Assembly: GCF_900129155.1 (NCBI RefSeq)
Contig: NZ_FQVF01000013.1
Location: 50,979-114,978 of the forward strand
Direction: 5' to 3'
Source of the DNA: Marinomonas polaris DSM 16579
GTDB taxonomy: Bacteria; Pseudomonadota; Gammaproteobacteria; Pseudomonadales; Marinomonadaceae
DNA length: 64,000 nucleotides
In this document: positions 37,273 through 46,062 of the stretch, one piece after another
Numbering within the stretch: position 1 is the stretch's first letter
How the letters are laid out: every line of letters starts with the position of its first letter
Made by a program: the position numbers and the translations under genes
Notes under the pieces: model-generated
Told to the model about the DNA's origin: nothing
Database searches by the model: none
The model's input: the letters and a program-made list of their open reading frames with translations, nothing else

Positions 37273-38154
37273 ATGACAAACACGATTGTAACCAAGCCTG
37301 ATGTAGCGGCTTTTTTTGATAAAGACTCCAATACTTTCTCTTATGTCGTTAAAGATCCAGCGTCTTCTAGCTGTGCCATTGTCGACAGTGTATTGGATTT
37401 TGACTATGCCTCTGGCGGTACTTCTCATAAAGGTGCTGACGAAATTATTGCGTACGTCACCACCCACAAACTAAAAGTGGAATGGTTAATTGAAACTCAC
37501 GTCCATGCAGACCATATTTCTGCTGCGCCATACATTCAAAGCAAAGTCGGCGGCAAAATTGGTATTGGCGAACAAATCACCACAGTTCAAGAAACCTTTG
37601 CCAAAGTATTCAACGAAGGTGCTGACTTCTTACATGACGGTTCGCAGTTTGACTTTTTATTCGAAGATGGCGAGCAATTTCAAATTGGTGAAATGCAGTG
37701 CACCGCCCTCCATACTCCGGGTCATACGCCAGCTTGCTTCACCCATGTTTTAGGTGACGCCGTATTTGTTGGTGATACCTTGTTCATGCCAGATGCCGGC
37801 ACCGCACGTGCTGATTTCCCCGGTGGCGACGCAGGTATATTGTTCGATTCCGTACAAAGAATCCTGGCACTACCAGAAGATCACCGCATTTTCATGTGCC
37901 ATGACTACTGCCCGAATGGCCGTGAATTGGAATATGAAACTACCGTAAAAGCGCAGCGTGAATTGAACATTCACGTTAAAAAAGGCATGAGTAAAGAGAC
38001 CTTTGTCGATTTACGTGAAACCCGCGACAAAACATTGGCCATGCCTCGCCTGATTTTGCCATCTTTACAAATCAATATGAGAGCAGGACATATGCCCGAA
38101 CCGGAAGGTAATGGTTTGTCGTATCTGAAAATTCCGTTGAATGCATTCAAATAA
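37273..38154 (+). CDS. Persulfide dioxygenase-like metallo-beta-lactamase (ETHE1/Blh family)
   Basis: It is predicted to oxidise glutathione persulfide to sulfite with a mononuclear iron. The 293-residue protein has the motif H76-x-H78-x-D80-H81 (ETHVHADHIS), the CTALHTPGHTPAC segment near 139-151, the GDTLFMPDAGTARADFPGGDA-type region and a late FMCHDY. These are the iron ligands and substrate-site features of the ETHE1/Blh group. AGGTG lies 5 bases upstream of the ATG. It is the first gene after a sigma54 promoter and is followed by the SQR fusion gene. Confidence 0.92.
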   Translation: MTNTIVTKPDVAAFFDKDSNTFSYVVKDPASSSCAIVDSVLDFDYASGGTSHKGADEIIAYVTTHKLKVEWLIETHVHADHISAAPYIQSKVGGKIGIGEQITTVQETFAKVFNEGADFLHDGSQFDFLFEDGEQFQIGEMQCTALHTPGHTPACFTHVLGDAVFVGDTLFMPDAGTARADFPGGDAGILFDSVQRILALPEDHRIFMCHDYCPNGRELEYETTVKAQRELNIHVKKGMSKETFVDLRETRDKTLAMPRLILPSLQINMRAGHMPEPEGNGLSYLKIPLNAFK

Positions 38155-38235
38155 ACCGTAACGACAATAGCAACTAACTATAAATAGCCTAATGACCATT
38201 AGGCTAAATAATAATTATATAGAGTGAGAACAACC

Positions 38236-39855
38236 ATGTTACGCAAAAAAATCACAGACAACTATTCCGTATCTGAGCAGATCAGCTTAGACGATGTGGA
38301 CGCTTTAGCAGAATCTGGTGTCACGCTTATCATTTGTAATCGACCAGATGGTGAAGAGGAAGGACAACTACCTTTTGCTGATGTTGCCGCTTATGCAGAA
38401 GAAAAAAATATCAAAGCTAAACACATTCCGTTTGCTGGCGGGCAAATGACGGCTTCGGACATAACTGCTTTTCAAGCTGCAATACAAAATGCCGAAAATG
38501 TTCACGCTTATTGCCGAACGGGTAATCGCTCCAGCCAAATTTGGCAAGCGGCTCAGGACGCTTCAACTACCGAAACACCTATCGCACAAGACGACAAAGC
38601 ACCATCTAAAGAAGACAATAAAACAACAGCCCAATACGATGTTGTAGTAGTCGGTGCAGGCTCAGCCGGTATTTCAACTGCCGCTAGTTTATTAAAACGC
38701 AAACCTGGCTTGAAAATTTGTTTGATTGATCCAGCCGAAAGTCATTTTTATCAGCCCGGTTGGACGCTTGTAGGCGGCGGTGTGTTTAAAGCAGCCAATA
38801 CCCGCCGCAACATGGCTGATGTTATTCCAGCACACACAAAATGGCTAAAAGAAGCGGTAAAAACTTTCTTGCCAAATGAGAACAAAGTTGTGCTCGAAAA
38901 CGGCCAAAAAATAGCTTATCAATACCTAGTCGTAGCGGCTGGTATCAAGCTTAATTGGGACGCCATTGAAGGCTTATCAGAGACATTAGGCCGCAACGGC
39001 GTGACATCAAATTATCGTTACGACTTAGCACCTTATACATGGGAATTAGTGAAAAATCTAAACGGTGGCAAAGCCGTATTCACCCAACCGCCAATGCCGA
39101 TCAAATGCGCCGGCGCGCCACAAAAAGCCATGTATCTATCTTGTGACCATTGGTTGAAGAATGACAAACAAAAAGACATTAACGTGTCTTTTTACAACGC
39201 AGGTGCTGTGTTATTTGGCGTGCCTGAATATGTTCCTGCTTTGGAAAGTTATATTCAAAAATACCAAGTTAATACTCACTTCACTCACAACCTAGTCAAA
39301 GTGGACGGTCCAAATAAACGCGCCTATTTTGCCACCACAAACAAAGATGGCGAGAAAAGCATCGTAGAGACCGAGTTCGATATGTTGCATGTTTGCCCAC
39401 CACAAACTGCACCAGACTTCATTCGTAATAGTCCATTAGTTGATGCAGCTGGCTGGGTCGATGTCGATAAAGAAACCTTGCAACATACCTCGTTCAAAAA
39501 CATCTGGTCATTAGGTGATGTCAGCAACACGCCAAACGCTAAAACCATGGCGGCGGCTCGTAAGCAAGCGCCGGTCGTAGCGCAAAATATTGCTGATGCT
39601 ATCGACGGAAATACGATAAGAGCCATTTACGACGGCTACGGCTCCTGCCCACTTACCGTTGAGCGCGGCAAGATTGTCTTGGCGGAATTTGGTTACGGCG
39701 GAAAGCTGCTACCAACCTTCCCGACATGGCTGAACGATGGTACCAAACCCACCTATCTCGCTTGGGTGTTAAAAGAAGACTTGCTGCCTCCTTTCTACTG
39801 GCACGGCATGCTGAAAGGCTATGAATGGTTTGTTAAACCAACAATGCGTAAGTAA
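38236..39855 (+). CDS. Phosphatase-like (TIGR01244/DUF442) domain fused to sulfide:quinone oxidoreductase
   Basis: It should oxidise sulfide to sulfane sulfur and pass electrons to quinone. The 539-residue protein is a fusion. Residues 1-110 form a DUF442/TIGR01244 domain with the Cys-based signature C93-RTGNRSS. An acidic linker follows, and from about 134 an FAD domain begins with VVGAGSAG at 139-145. SQR features include the KCAGAPQKAMYL segment and the HVCPPQ segment, each offering a redox cysteine, as in human-type SQR. I use the ATG at 38236; a GTG four codons upstream is possible. DUF442 is more often fused to the dioxygenase, so this arrangement is notable. Confidence 0.88.
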   Translation: MLRKKITDNYSVSEQISLDDVDALAESGVTLIICNRPDGEEEGQLPFADVAAYAEEKNIKAKHIPFAGGQMTASDITAFQAAIQNAENVHAYCRTGNRSSQIWQAAQDASTTETPIAQDDKAPSKEDNKTTAQYDVVVVGAGSAGISTAASLLKRKPGLKICLIDPAESHFYQPGWTLVGGGVFKAANTRRNMADVIPAHTKWLKEAVKTFLPNENKVVLENGQKIAYQYLVVAAGIKLNWDAIEGLSETLGRNGVTSNYRYDLAPYTWELVKNLNGGKAVFTQPPMPIKCAGAPQKAMYLSCDHWLKNDKQKDINVSFYNAGAVLFGVPEYVPALESYIQKYQVNTHFTHNLVKVDGPNKRAYFATTNKDGEKSIVETEFDMLHVCPPQTAPDFIRNSPLVDAAGWVDVDKETLQHTSFKNIWSLGDVSNTPNAKTMAAARKQAPVVAQNIADAIDGNTIRAIYDGYGSCPLTVERGKIVLAEFGYGGKLLPTFPTWLNDGTKPTYLAWVLKEDLLPPFYWHGMLKGYEWFVKPTMRK

Positions 39856-39865
39856 CGAGAGCTTC

Positions 39866-41584
39866 ATGATGACCATTGAACGTTTCATTCCCGCCCTGTC
39901 TTGGCTAAAGACCTATAACCGTGGGCAATTTAGCCAAGACGCCACCGCGGCGTTTATCGTCACCATGTTGCTGATTCCTCAGTCACTGGCTTACGCCATG
40001 TTGGCTGGGGTACCACCAGAAGTAGGCTTATATTCCAGTATCTTGCCTTTGGTTTTGTACGCTTTATTTGGCACCAGCACATCACTGTCGGTTGGCCCGG
40101 TTGCCGTGGCGTCACTGATGACGGCGACGTCGCTCGCGGTCATTGCAGAACAAGGCACTGCCAGTTACCTTACTGGCGCGATCACTCTCGCTCTATTGTC
40201 TGGCGCCATGTTGGTAATCATGGGCGTAATGAAGCTTGGGATGGTTACTAACCTGCTTTCTCACTCAGTGATTTCGGGGTTTATTTCTGCCTCAGGAATT
40301 ATCATTGCGCTAAGCCAGTTAAAGCACATTCTGGGCATCCAAGCCCATGGTGATAATGTCGTTACGCAATTACTTTCTATGCTGGAAAACATCGGTCAAT
40401 TTAAACCTATGACCTTTGTGATTGGCGTTTCTGTGATCGCATTTTTGCTGCTGGCTCGTCGTCACGCGAAACGTTTTTTGATCATGCTAAAGGTTCCCGA
40501 AGCATCCGCGGCATCGTTGGCGAAAACTGCTCCGATTCTCGGCGTGCTTTCAAGCCTTGCGATTGTCTATCTCTATGATCTGCAATCTCATGGCGTAGCG
40601 ATAACAGGACACATTCCAGCAGGATTACCGAGTTTAACATTCACTTTGCCATCGCTGGAATTAATCAAAGAACTTGCTTTGCCTGCGCTTATGATTTCGA
40701 TCATTGGCTACGTAGAATCTATTTCGGTTGGTAAAACCTTAGGCGCTAAAAGACGCGAAAAAGTCAAACCTAACCAAGAACTTATCGGTTTAGGGGCGGC
40801 AAACATTGCGTCGGGTGTATCTGGTGGCTTTCCGGTAACAGGTGGGTTCTCTCGTTCTGTGGTGAACTTTGATGCCGGCGCGGTGACTCAGCTTGCCAGC
40901 ATCATGACGGCTCTTGGCATTATGATCGCGTCTTTGTTATTAACGCCTATGCTGTACTTTTTGCCCAAAGCCACACTAGCGGCGACCATCATTGTGGCGG
41001 TCACAACCCTGATAGATTTTTCTATCTTGAAAAAAACATGGCAGTTTTCCCGTAGTGATTTCTATGCAGTGCTCGCGACTATTGTGATTACTTTATTGCT
41101 GGGTGTGGAAGTTGGCGTGGCTTCTGGCGTGGCGTTGTCTATTGCCTTGCATTTGTATCGTACGTCCAAACCACACGTGGCCGAAGTTGGCTTAATCAAG
41201 GACACTGAACACTTTCGTAATGTGAAACGCTATATGGTGGAAACCTCACCTGAATTGCTTTGTTTACGACCAGACGAGAGTCTGTTCTTTGCTAACGCGA
41301 CGTTTTTGGAAGATCACATCATCGACACCATTAGCCAACGCAAAGAAATTAACCATGTGGTGATTCAATGCAGCGCCGTGAATGAAATTGATTTCAGCGC
41401 CTTAGAAATGCTCGAAGCCCTGAACCTGCAACTAAAAAGCTTGAACATTAAACTCTCGCTTTCGGAGGTAAAAGGCCCAGTAATGGATCACCTAGAATGC
41501 AGCGGATTCCTGCAACACCTCAATGGCAAAGTATATTTATCGCAATTCCAAGCGTTTAAAGATATTACCCAAGCTAGAATTTAA
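39866..41584 (+). CDS. SulP-family anion transporter with STAS domain
   Basis: It is likely to carry sulfate or sulfite across the inner membrane, perhaps exporting the product of sulfide oxidation. The start at the first of two adjacent ATG codons (39866) overlaps nothing vital and follows CGAGAG. The 572-residue protein has the SulP signature IPQSLAYAMLAGVPPEVGLYSS near 36-57, about 12-14 helices and a C-terminal STAS domain from about 450 (VVIQCSAVNEIDFSALEML near 495-513). It lies 10 bp after the SQR fusion and ends at a terminator, so it belongs to the sulfur operon. Confidence 0.92.
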   Translation: MMTIERFIPALSWLKTYNRGQFSQDATAAFIVTMLLIPQSLAYAMLAGVPPEVGLYSSILPLVLYALFGTSTSLSVGPVAVASLMTATSLAVIAEQGTASYLTGAITLALLSGAMLVIMGVMKLGMVTNLLSHSVISGFISASGIIIALSQLKHILGIQAHGDNVVTQLLSMLENIGQFKPMTFVIGVSVIAFLLLARRHAKRFLIMLKVPEASAASLAKTAPILGVLSSLAIVYLYDLQSHGVAITGHIPAGLPSLTFTLPSLELIKELALPALMISIIGYVESISVGKTLGAKRREKVKPNQELIGLGAANIASGVSGGFPVTGGFSRSVVNFDAGAVTQLASIMTALGIMIASLLLTPMLYFLPKATLAATIIVAVTTLIDFSILKKTWQFSRSDFYAVLATIVITLLLGVEVGVASGVALSIALHLYRTSKPHVAEVGLIKDTEHFRNVKRYMVETSPELLCLRPDESLFFANATFLEDHIIDTISQRKEINHVVIQCSAVNEIDFSALEMLEALNLQLKSLNIKLSLSEVKGPVMDHLECSGFLQHLNGKVYLSQFQAFKDITQARI

Positions 41585-41590
41585 GCGAAT

Positions 41591-41629
41591 AAATTTGAGG
41601 TCGCCAGGTGAATTGGAGACCTCAAATTT
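41591..41629. terminator. Bidirectional terminator after the sulfur operon
   Basis: AAATTTGAGGTC (41591-41602) pairs perfectly with GACCTCAAATTT (41618-41629) around a 15-base loop, between two converging genes. Confidence 0.8.
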
Positions 41630-41648
41630 GCATTTCAGTTTCTACGTA

Positions 41649-42497
41649 TTATTTTGCTGCAACCGTAAACTGCTGTTGCTCCCCAAGCCCATCTATTCCT
41701 AGTTTCATTGTCTGCCCAGGCTTCAAATAAACGGCATTAGGCTTAATTCCCATTCCCACACCAGGCGGAGTACCGGTTGAAATAATGTCACCTGGTTGCA
41801 GACTCATGCAGCGGCTCAAATAGGCAATAATTTCTGGAATCTTAAAAATCAAAGTGTTGGTATTTCCGTTTTGATAACGATGCCCATCAACTTCCAACCA
41901 CAATCCTAATTTATGAGGATTTGGAACCTCATCTCTCGTCACTAACCATGGGCCAATTGGGCCGAACGTATCAAAACCTTTACCCTTGTCCCAAGTGCCG
42001 CCACGTTCAATTTGCCACTCACGCTCAGAGACGTCATTGATAACGCAGTACCCTGCAATATAATCCATTGCATCAGACTCTGATATATAACGCCCTGCTT
42101 TACCGATAACAACACCCAGCTCGACTTCCCAATCTGTTTTCGTTGAGCCAATAGGTATTTCAACATCATCATTTGGGCCCGATATTGCGCTCGTCCATTT
42201 GTTGAAAATGATTGGCTCTTCTGGAACTGGCATATTGGCCTCTGCGGCATGATCAGCATAGTTCAAGCCAATACAAATAAACTTTCCAACATGGTTTACA
42301 CATGAACCAATACGCGGATTTCCAGCCACTTTAGGAAGAGTATTTAAATCCAGCTTTCTCAAATTAGATATCGCCTCATCACTTAAAGCGCTACCAGAAA
42401 TATCATCAATATAGCCAGATAGATCGCGAATTTGGCCCTGATCATCAAGTACACCTGGTTTCTCAAACCCTTTAATACCATATCGTAATAATTTCAA
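41649..42497 (-). CDS. Fumarylacetoacetate hydrolase-family protein, probable diketo-deoxy sugar acid hydrolase
   Basis: It probably cleaves a 2,4-diketo-3-deoxy acid into pyruvate and a short hydroxy acid. The 282-residue protein has the FAH core: GLNYADHAAEAN near 77-88, FNKWTSAISGPNDDVEIP near 98-115 and metal-binding DWEVELGVVIG near 122-132, with TGTPPGVGMG near 244-253. It is closest in design to the hydrolase of the oxidative L-fuconate pathway. The start is TTG at 42497, backed by AGGAGA 6 bases upstream. It is 46 bp after the SDR gene and ends the minus-strand operon. Confidence 0.85.
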   Translation of the reverse strand: MKLLRYGIKGFEKPGVLDDQGQIRDLSGYIDDISGSALSDEAISNLRKLDLNTLPKVAGNPRIGSCVNHVGKFICIGLNYADHAAEANMPVPEEPIIFNKWTSAISGPNDDVEIPIGSTKTDWEVELGVVIGKAGRYISESDAMDYIAGYCVINDVSEREWQIERGGTWDKGKGFDTFGPIGPWLVTRDEVPNPHKLGLWLEVDGHRYQNGNTNTLIFKIPEIIAYLSRCMSLQPGDIISTGTPPGVGMGIKPNAVYLKPGQTMKLGIDGLGEQQQFTVAAK

Positions 42498-42543
42498 TGT
42501 TATCTCCTACCATTTCGAATACTGTTTTCAGCGAGTACAAACA

Positions 42544-43278
42544 CTAAATACTCATACCACCATCAATAATTTGCACCGTTCCAGTTGTATAACTAGACTG
42601 ATCGGAACCTAGATATAGGGCTAATTTAGCAATTTCATCAGGATGCCCTATGCGCCCCATTGGCTGTCGATCAATAAATTGATTAAAGACGGTCTCCTCC
42701 GTTAGCCCTTGTTGTAAAGCTTGTTCAGAGATTCGTTGACGCAAAGATGGAGAGTCGACCGTACCTGGGCATATAGCATTGCAGCGAATACCTTTACCAA
42801 TAAAATCGGATGCTATGGATTTTGTTAGCCCTATGACTGCCGCCTTACTTGCTGTGTACGCAAAGCGATTAGGTACACCTTTAATACTTGATGCCACTGA
42901 TGCCATATTGATGATTGAGCCTCCACCCTGCTCAATCATTCCAGGTAAGAAAGCACGAATCATTCGATACATCGCCGTAACATTAAGATCAAACGATTTA
43001 CTCCATGCCACCTCGTCACACGCCAGAATATCCCCTGCGTGTACATAGCCAGCGCAGTTAAAAAGGACGTCTATATTACCGACTTGATCTAGCAGATTGA
43101 CAATTCCAGCCTCAGAAGTCACATCAAGATATAGCGCTTTTAATCCTGGTATTGCTTGCAGGTTACGAATATCAATATCCGTCCCAAAAACCTCCGCTCC
43201 CGCATCTAAAAATGCTTTTGCACTAGATAAGCCAATTCCTTGACCTGCTGCTGTTATAAGTACTTTTTTACCCTTCAT
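42544..43278 (-). CDS. SDR, probable 2-keto-3-deoxy sugar acid dehydrogenase
   Basis: It is a 244-residue classical SDR with cofactor motif T9-x2-G12-x-G14-x-G16, an Asp-containing TDID segment at 33-36 that favours NAD, NCAG at 74-77 and Y141-x3-K145. The CPGTVDSPSLR segment near 170 and MGRIGHPDEIA near 207 resemble the dehydrogenases that oxidise 2-keto-3-deoxy-L-fuconate. The next gene codes for an FAH-type hydrolase that could take its product. AAGGAGA lies upstream of the ATG. Confidence 0.85.
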   Translation of the reverse strand: MKGKKVLITAAGQGIGLSSAKAFLDAGAEVFGTDIDIRNLQAIPGLKALYLDVTSEAGIVNLLDQVGNIDVLFNCAGYVHAGDILACDEVAWSKSFDLNVTAMYRMIRAFLPGMIEQGGGSIINMASVASSIKGVPNRFAYTASKAAVIGLTKSIASDFIGKGIRCNAICPGTVDSPSLRQRISEQALQQGLTEETVFNQFIDRQPMGRIGHPDEIAKLALYLGSDQSSYTTGTVQIIDGGMSI

Positions 43279-43306
43279 TGGGATATCTCCTTACGATTTT
43301 TTATGG

Positions 43307-44893
43307 TTATTCTTCAATAAGGCTTTTAGTGTTTACACCGTTTACTAAGCGTTCAATATTGAGCGGATTGCTATTTTTTAACGCTTCGGGGAGAAGTGAG
43401 TTGGGATAATTTTGAAAACAAACTGGGCGTAAGAATCGGTCGATAGACAAAGTCCCCACCGATGTACCACGAGAATCTGAAGTGGCCGGAAATGGTCCGC
43501 CATGTACCATTGCATCACACACTTCAACGCCTGTTGGATAACCATTGATAAGTACTCGACCCGCTTTTTCTTCGAGCAATGAAAGTAACTCTTGAGACTC
43601 AGCTAGCTCCTCGGATTCACCAATTAAAGTAGCTGTCAGTTGGCCATGCATAGCCGAAATACACGCTCGTAATTCTTCCATGTCATTCACTTCGACAATA
43701 ACGGTAGCTGGACCGAATACTTCTTCTTGCAGTAGCTCACTGCCACTCAGCAATAAACTGGATTCAGCCTGAAATAAATAAGCAGTGGCTTTGTTTTCAA
43801 CGCTCTCAGCACTGGCTAAGATTTTAATTGATGGGTGATTTTGTAAAGCGTCGCACCCTTTTTGATAGCTATTCAAAGTGCCGCTATTTAGCATTGTCTT
43901 ACTTGGTTTGAGTGATATTTCAGAGGAGAACTGCTTGATAAAAGCACTAAATTTTGACGAACGGATACCAACAATGAGACCTGGATTAGTACAGAATTGC
44001 CCAACCCCCAAGACCACAGAATCAGCTAGTTGCGTTGCAATCAAATCACCTCTATTTTCTAAAGCTTGAGGCAATAAAATAACGGGATTGATACTACTCA
44101 TCTCAGCGAAAACGGGAATTGGATGAGGTCTAGTTGCCGCCATATCACATATAGCCTTACCACCAGCCAAAGACCCCGTAAAACCTACTGCTTTAATAGC
44201 TGGATGATTAACTAATACTTTACCAACACCCGATCCAAATATCATGCTGAATACACCATCAGGCATAGACGTTTGTTCTGCTGCTCTGAGGATAGCAAGA
44301 GCAACTTTTTCAGCCGTCCCCATGTGTCCGCTGTGTGCTTTGAATACTACTGGACAACCGGCTGCAAGAGCTGAAGCAGTATCGCCACCAGCCGTTGAGA
44401 AGGCTAATGGAAAATTACTGGCGCCAAATACAGCGATAGGACCAAGACCAACACGACATTGACGTATATCAGCGCGAGGTAAAGGGCGTCTATCTGGCAT
44501 TGCGGTATCTATTCTGGCATCGTAAAAGTCGCCACGGGTCAATAAATCAGCGAATAACCTCATTTGATTACTCGTACGGCCGCATTCACCTTTTATACGA
44601 GCTTCATCCAATGCGGTTTCTTGCTGAACCAAATCAACAAAGTCTTTTCCTAGAATGTCTAATTCATCAGCAATCTTGTTTAAGAACTCTGCACGACGAG
44701 TTGCGGGTAGCTTGCTATAAAGTGGAAAGGCCGATGAAGCGATTTTACAGGCGGAATCAACTTCATCCATCGTTGCTTGATAAAATGAAGGAGCCAACTC
44801 AAGTCCAGTTGTGGCATTCCGACTCTTTAAAACAACATCCCCTCTTGCACTACGAGTATTTCCAATAAAATTGTAACCGTTGTAATCAGACAT
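43307..44893 (-). CDS. Alpha-ketoglutarate semialdehyde dehydrogenase-like aldehyde dehydrogenase
   Basis: It is predicted to oxidise 2,5-dioxopentanoate to 2-oxoglutarate. I use the ATG at 44893, with GGGA just upstream, instead of the GTG at 44923. The 528-residue protein has catalytic Glu264 (FAEMSSINP) and Cys301 (VGQFCTNPG), the cofactor segment GFTGSLAGG near 237-245 and the FGASNFPLAFSTAGGD motif of the KGSADH group. Its product links the dehydratases coded on the other strand to the TCA cycle. It is first in a minus-strand operon with the SDR and FAH genes. Confidence 0.9.
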   Translation of the reverse strand: MSDYNGYNFIGNTRSARGDVVLKSRNATTGLELAPSFYQATMDEVDSACKIASSAFPLYSKLPATRRAEFLNKIADELDILGKDFVDLVQQETALDEARIKGECGRTSNQMRLFADLLTRGDFYDARIDTAMPDRRPLPRADIRQCRVGLGPIAVFGASNFPLAFSTAGGDTASALAAGCPVVFKAHSGHMGTAEKVALAILRAAEQTSMPDGVFSMIFGSGVGKVLVNHPAIKAVGFTGSLAGGKAICDMAATRPHPIPVFAEMSSINPVILLPQALENRGDLIATQLADSVVLGVGQFCTNPGLIVGIRSSKFSAFIKQFSSEISLKPSKTMLNSGTLNSYQKGCDALQNHPSIKILASAESVENKATAYLFQAESSLLLSGSELLQEEVFGPATVIVEVNDMEELRACISAMHGQLTATLIGESEELAESQELLSLLEEKAGRVLINGYPTGVEVCDAMVHGGPFPATSDSRGTSVGTLSIDRFLRPVCFQNYPNSLLPEALKNSNPLNIERLVNGVNTKSLIEE

Positions 44894-44962
44894 AAATTTC
44901 CCATACCGTTTTTTGTTATTCACGGTAATTTAGGTCTGATATCGATCACTTACCAATGGTTT

Positions 44963-44980
44963 TTATTGATCAATTGATAA
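44963..44980. promoter_or_regulatory. AT-rich dyad upstream of the aldehyde dehydrogenase gene
   Basis: TTATTGATCAATTGATAA is an imperfect palindrome (TTAT/ATAA ends, TTGATCAA near the centre) lying between the LysR stop codon and the aldehyde dehydrogenase start. It could be a regulator site for the minus-strand operon; the evidence is weak. Confidence 0.3.
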
Positions 44981-45949
44981 CTAAACAATATCAATTGGTT
45001 GTTTTTCAGCCGCCAATATTTGTTGAGCATTATGCTGAAGAATATTGGCAAACTCTAATGCAGGACCGACTAACGCTTCATTTTTCCTTGTTAAGATACC
45101 GTAATATTGAGGCACTAAATCCAACGGTGTTTTAAGCACAGTTAAAACACCGCTTTCTACATGAGGCTTAACCATAACGGTTGGTAGCATACCAATCATT
45201 GGACCTCGCTGAAGTAATTCAAGAAAAGTCTGCACAGATATCGTCACCACAATATCTTGCGGTAATGCTACCCCTGCTTTAGCGAAAGATTCTTCCATAC
45301 GGTCTCTAATCGGTGTCCCCTTAGGGTATAGCAACCAAGGCCATTCAAAGAGCTTTTCAAGTGAAACCGTCTCCTCCCCGCTAAGAGGATGGCTTGAGTT
45401 GGCGACTAAGCAAAATTTTTCAGGAGCTAAAGGGGTAAAGTCGAAATTTTGTTGCTGTCCTTGCTCTGAAAATCGACCTATTGCTAAATCCAACGTCTTT
45501 TCTTCCAACATTTTCATCAAGTTCCCACTTGTTTGTTCAACCACTTCAACATTCAACAAAGGGGAACGTTTCTTTATCTCCATAATCGCTTCAGGCAGAA
45601 CAGCTGAAGTAGCGGCAAAAATCCCCCCTACTTTTAAGTAACCATGTCCACCTTTATGCAAGCTAGTAATTTGCTCAACAAAGCCATTTGCATCATTTAA
45701 GGTCATATGTGCATATCGAATAACATGCTCCCCTAGAGTAGTCGGCACCATACTTCGCGGTAGTCGATCAAACACTTCAAAACCAAGCAACCCCTCAATT
45801 TCTTTAAGCATCTTGCTCACGGCTGGCTGGCTCAAATTCATTTGCTGAGCAGTCAAGTGCATATTTTTTGTACGACCAAGCGAATCTAATAAATAAAGAT
45901 GCCTAAATTTTATCCAATTACAAAACGTTGAAAATGAAAAATGTGACAT
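44981..45949 (-). CDS. LysR-family transcriptional regulator of the aldonate cluster
   Basis: The 322-residue protein has an N-terminal winged helix-turn-helix (MHLTAQQMNLSQPAVSKMLKEIE near 30-52) and a LysR effector domain. The subgroup resembles GalR/GbpR-type sugar-acid regulators, judging by the FRHLYLLDSLGRTKN start. The ATG at 45949 is preceded by AAGGA; the upstream TTG at 45967 is less likely. It sits between the minus-strand operon and the divergent plus-strand dehydratase/TRAP genes, with a T-N11-A palindrome in the shared region, so it probably controls both. The co-inducer is unknown. Confidence 0.9.
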   Translation of the reverse strand: MSHFSFSTFCNWIKFRHLYLLDSLGRTKNMHLTAQQMNLSQPAVSKMLKEIEGLLGFEVFDRLPRSMVPTTLGEHVIRYAHMTLNDANGFVEQITSLHKGGHGYLKVGGIFAATSAVLPEAIMEIKKRSPLLNVEVVEQTSGNLMKMLEEKTLDLAIGRFSEQGQQQNFDFTPLAPEKFCLVANSSHPLSGEETVSLEKLFEWPWLLYPKGTPIRDRMEESFAKAGVALPQDIVVTISVQTFLELLQRGPMIGMLPTVMVKPHVESGVLTVLKTPLDLVPQYYGILTRKNEALVGPALEFANILQHNAQQILAAEKQPIDIV

Positions 45950-45966
45950 AACCCTTCCTTCAATCA

Positions 45967-45981
45967 ATAACTACCAGTTAT
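45967..45981. promoter_or_regulatory. LysR recognition site
   Basis: ATAACTACCAGTTAT is a perfect 6-3-6 palindrome containing the T-N11-A LysR motif. It lies 18 bp before the lysR start codon and 82 bp before the divergent xylX-like gene, the classical place for LysR binding and autoregulation. Confidence 0.7.
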
Positions 45982-46062
45982 CAAATATTAACTATATGTC
46001 ATTGGATTTTATCGATTCCCCATCTTAATGTACATTCCAACAAGAATAAGGAAATACCAATT

